Of a stretch of DNA of 5,820 nucleotides, positions 5,766 to 5,820 are shown in pieces (positions within the stretch are counted from its first letter, which is position 1; the number at the start of each line of letters is the position of its first letter). Source of the stretch: Candidatus Saccharimonadota bacterium (lineage in GTDB: Bacteria > Patescibacteriota > Saccharimonadia > Saccharimonadales > Saccharimonadaceae); assembly GCA_017511405.1 (NCBI GenBank), contig JAFWKB010000013.1:1-5820 (forward strand), written 5' to 3'. The position numbers and the translations under genes are program-made. The notes beneath the pieces are model-generated. The model had not been told where the DNA came from, did no database searches, and saw only the letters and a list, made by a program, of their open reading frames with translations.

Positions 5766-5794
5766 ATTATATCACACTTTTCGAAAAAAGTCAA
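5766..5794 (-). promoter_or_regulatory. Promoter of the PIN/TRAM gene (-35/-10)
   Basis: On the minus strand, TTGACT (5794-5789), a 17-bp spacer and TATAAT (5771-5766) form a near-consensus housekeeping promoter. Its -35 hexamer and spacing are identical to those of the hrcA promoter. Six bases (GAGAAG) lie between the -10 box and the ATG, again placing the expected transcription start on the start codon. GAGAAG resembles a Shine-Dalgarno core but touches the ATG, which is too close for normal use. Confidence 0.88.
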
Positions 5795-5820
5795 GAAAAC
5801 CACGAGCATCTTTTCTTTTG
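5772..5820 (-). CDS. Possible 3' end of another minus-strand gene (partial)
   Basis: One minus-strand frame entering from the right edge is open for 15 codons and ends with TGA at 5774-5772, giving KRKDARGFLDFFRKV. The peptide looks like a plausible protein C-terminus. However, all three minus frames are open over so short a stretch, so this is weak support. If real, the stop lies 12 bases before the PIN/TRAM start, and the PIN/TRAM promoter overlaps the end of this gene. The family is not recognised. Confidence 0.25.
   Translation of the reverse strand, partial: KRKDARGFLDFFRKV

Overview
The window carries five complete protein genes and one or two gene ends, all of housekeeping type. I infer a bacterium of the candidate phyla radiation (Patescibacteria), most likely Saccharibacteria (TM7). 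This rests on a strongly shortened HrcA, a YacL-type PIN/TRAM protein reduced to one membrane segment, a divergent adenylate-kinase-like protein, and promoters set directly at start codons. The assignment is by recognition, not by a search. Standard code fits: TAA ends most genes, TGA apparently ends one, and glycine is encoded by GGN.

Layout: 1-63 is the 3' end of a + strand gene, converging without a gap on a - strand nucleoside-monophosphate-kinase-like gene (64-726). A 91-bp divergent intergenic region (727-817) holds a promoter for each direction and a CIRCE operator (774-800) wrapped around the -35 box of the hrcA promoter. hrcA (818-1573) and grpE (1598-2122) form a heat-shock operon; dnaK and dnaJ do not follow. 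A short intergenic region with a small inverted repeat and an extended -10 promoter leads to a large class A penicillin-binding protein (2185-5010). This converges on a - strand PIN/TRAM gene (5046-5759), and a strong bidirectional hairpin terminator lies between them. The last 61 bases hold the PIN/TRAM promoter and perhaps the end of another - strand gene.

Functionally, HrcA should repress its own operon through CIRCE, and GrpE is the nucleotide-exchange factor for DnaK. The PBP polymerises and crosslinks peptidoglycan. The PIN/TRAM protein is a probable membrane-anchored RNA-binding nuclease. The kinase belongs to nucleotide metabolism.

The most noteworthy pattern is regulatory. All four genes that head a transcript have a -10 box ending exactly 6 nt before the ATG, which places the expected transcription start on the A of the start codon (leaderless mRNA). 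The only operon-internal gene, grpE, has a classical Shine-Dalgarno site. I found no mobile element, CRISPR array, RNA gene or clearly novel multi-gene system.
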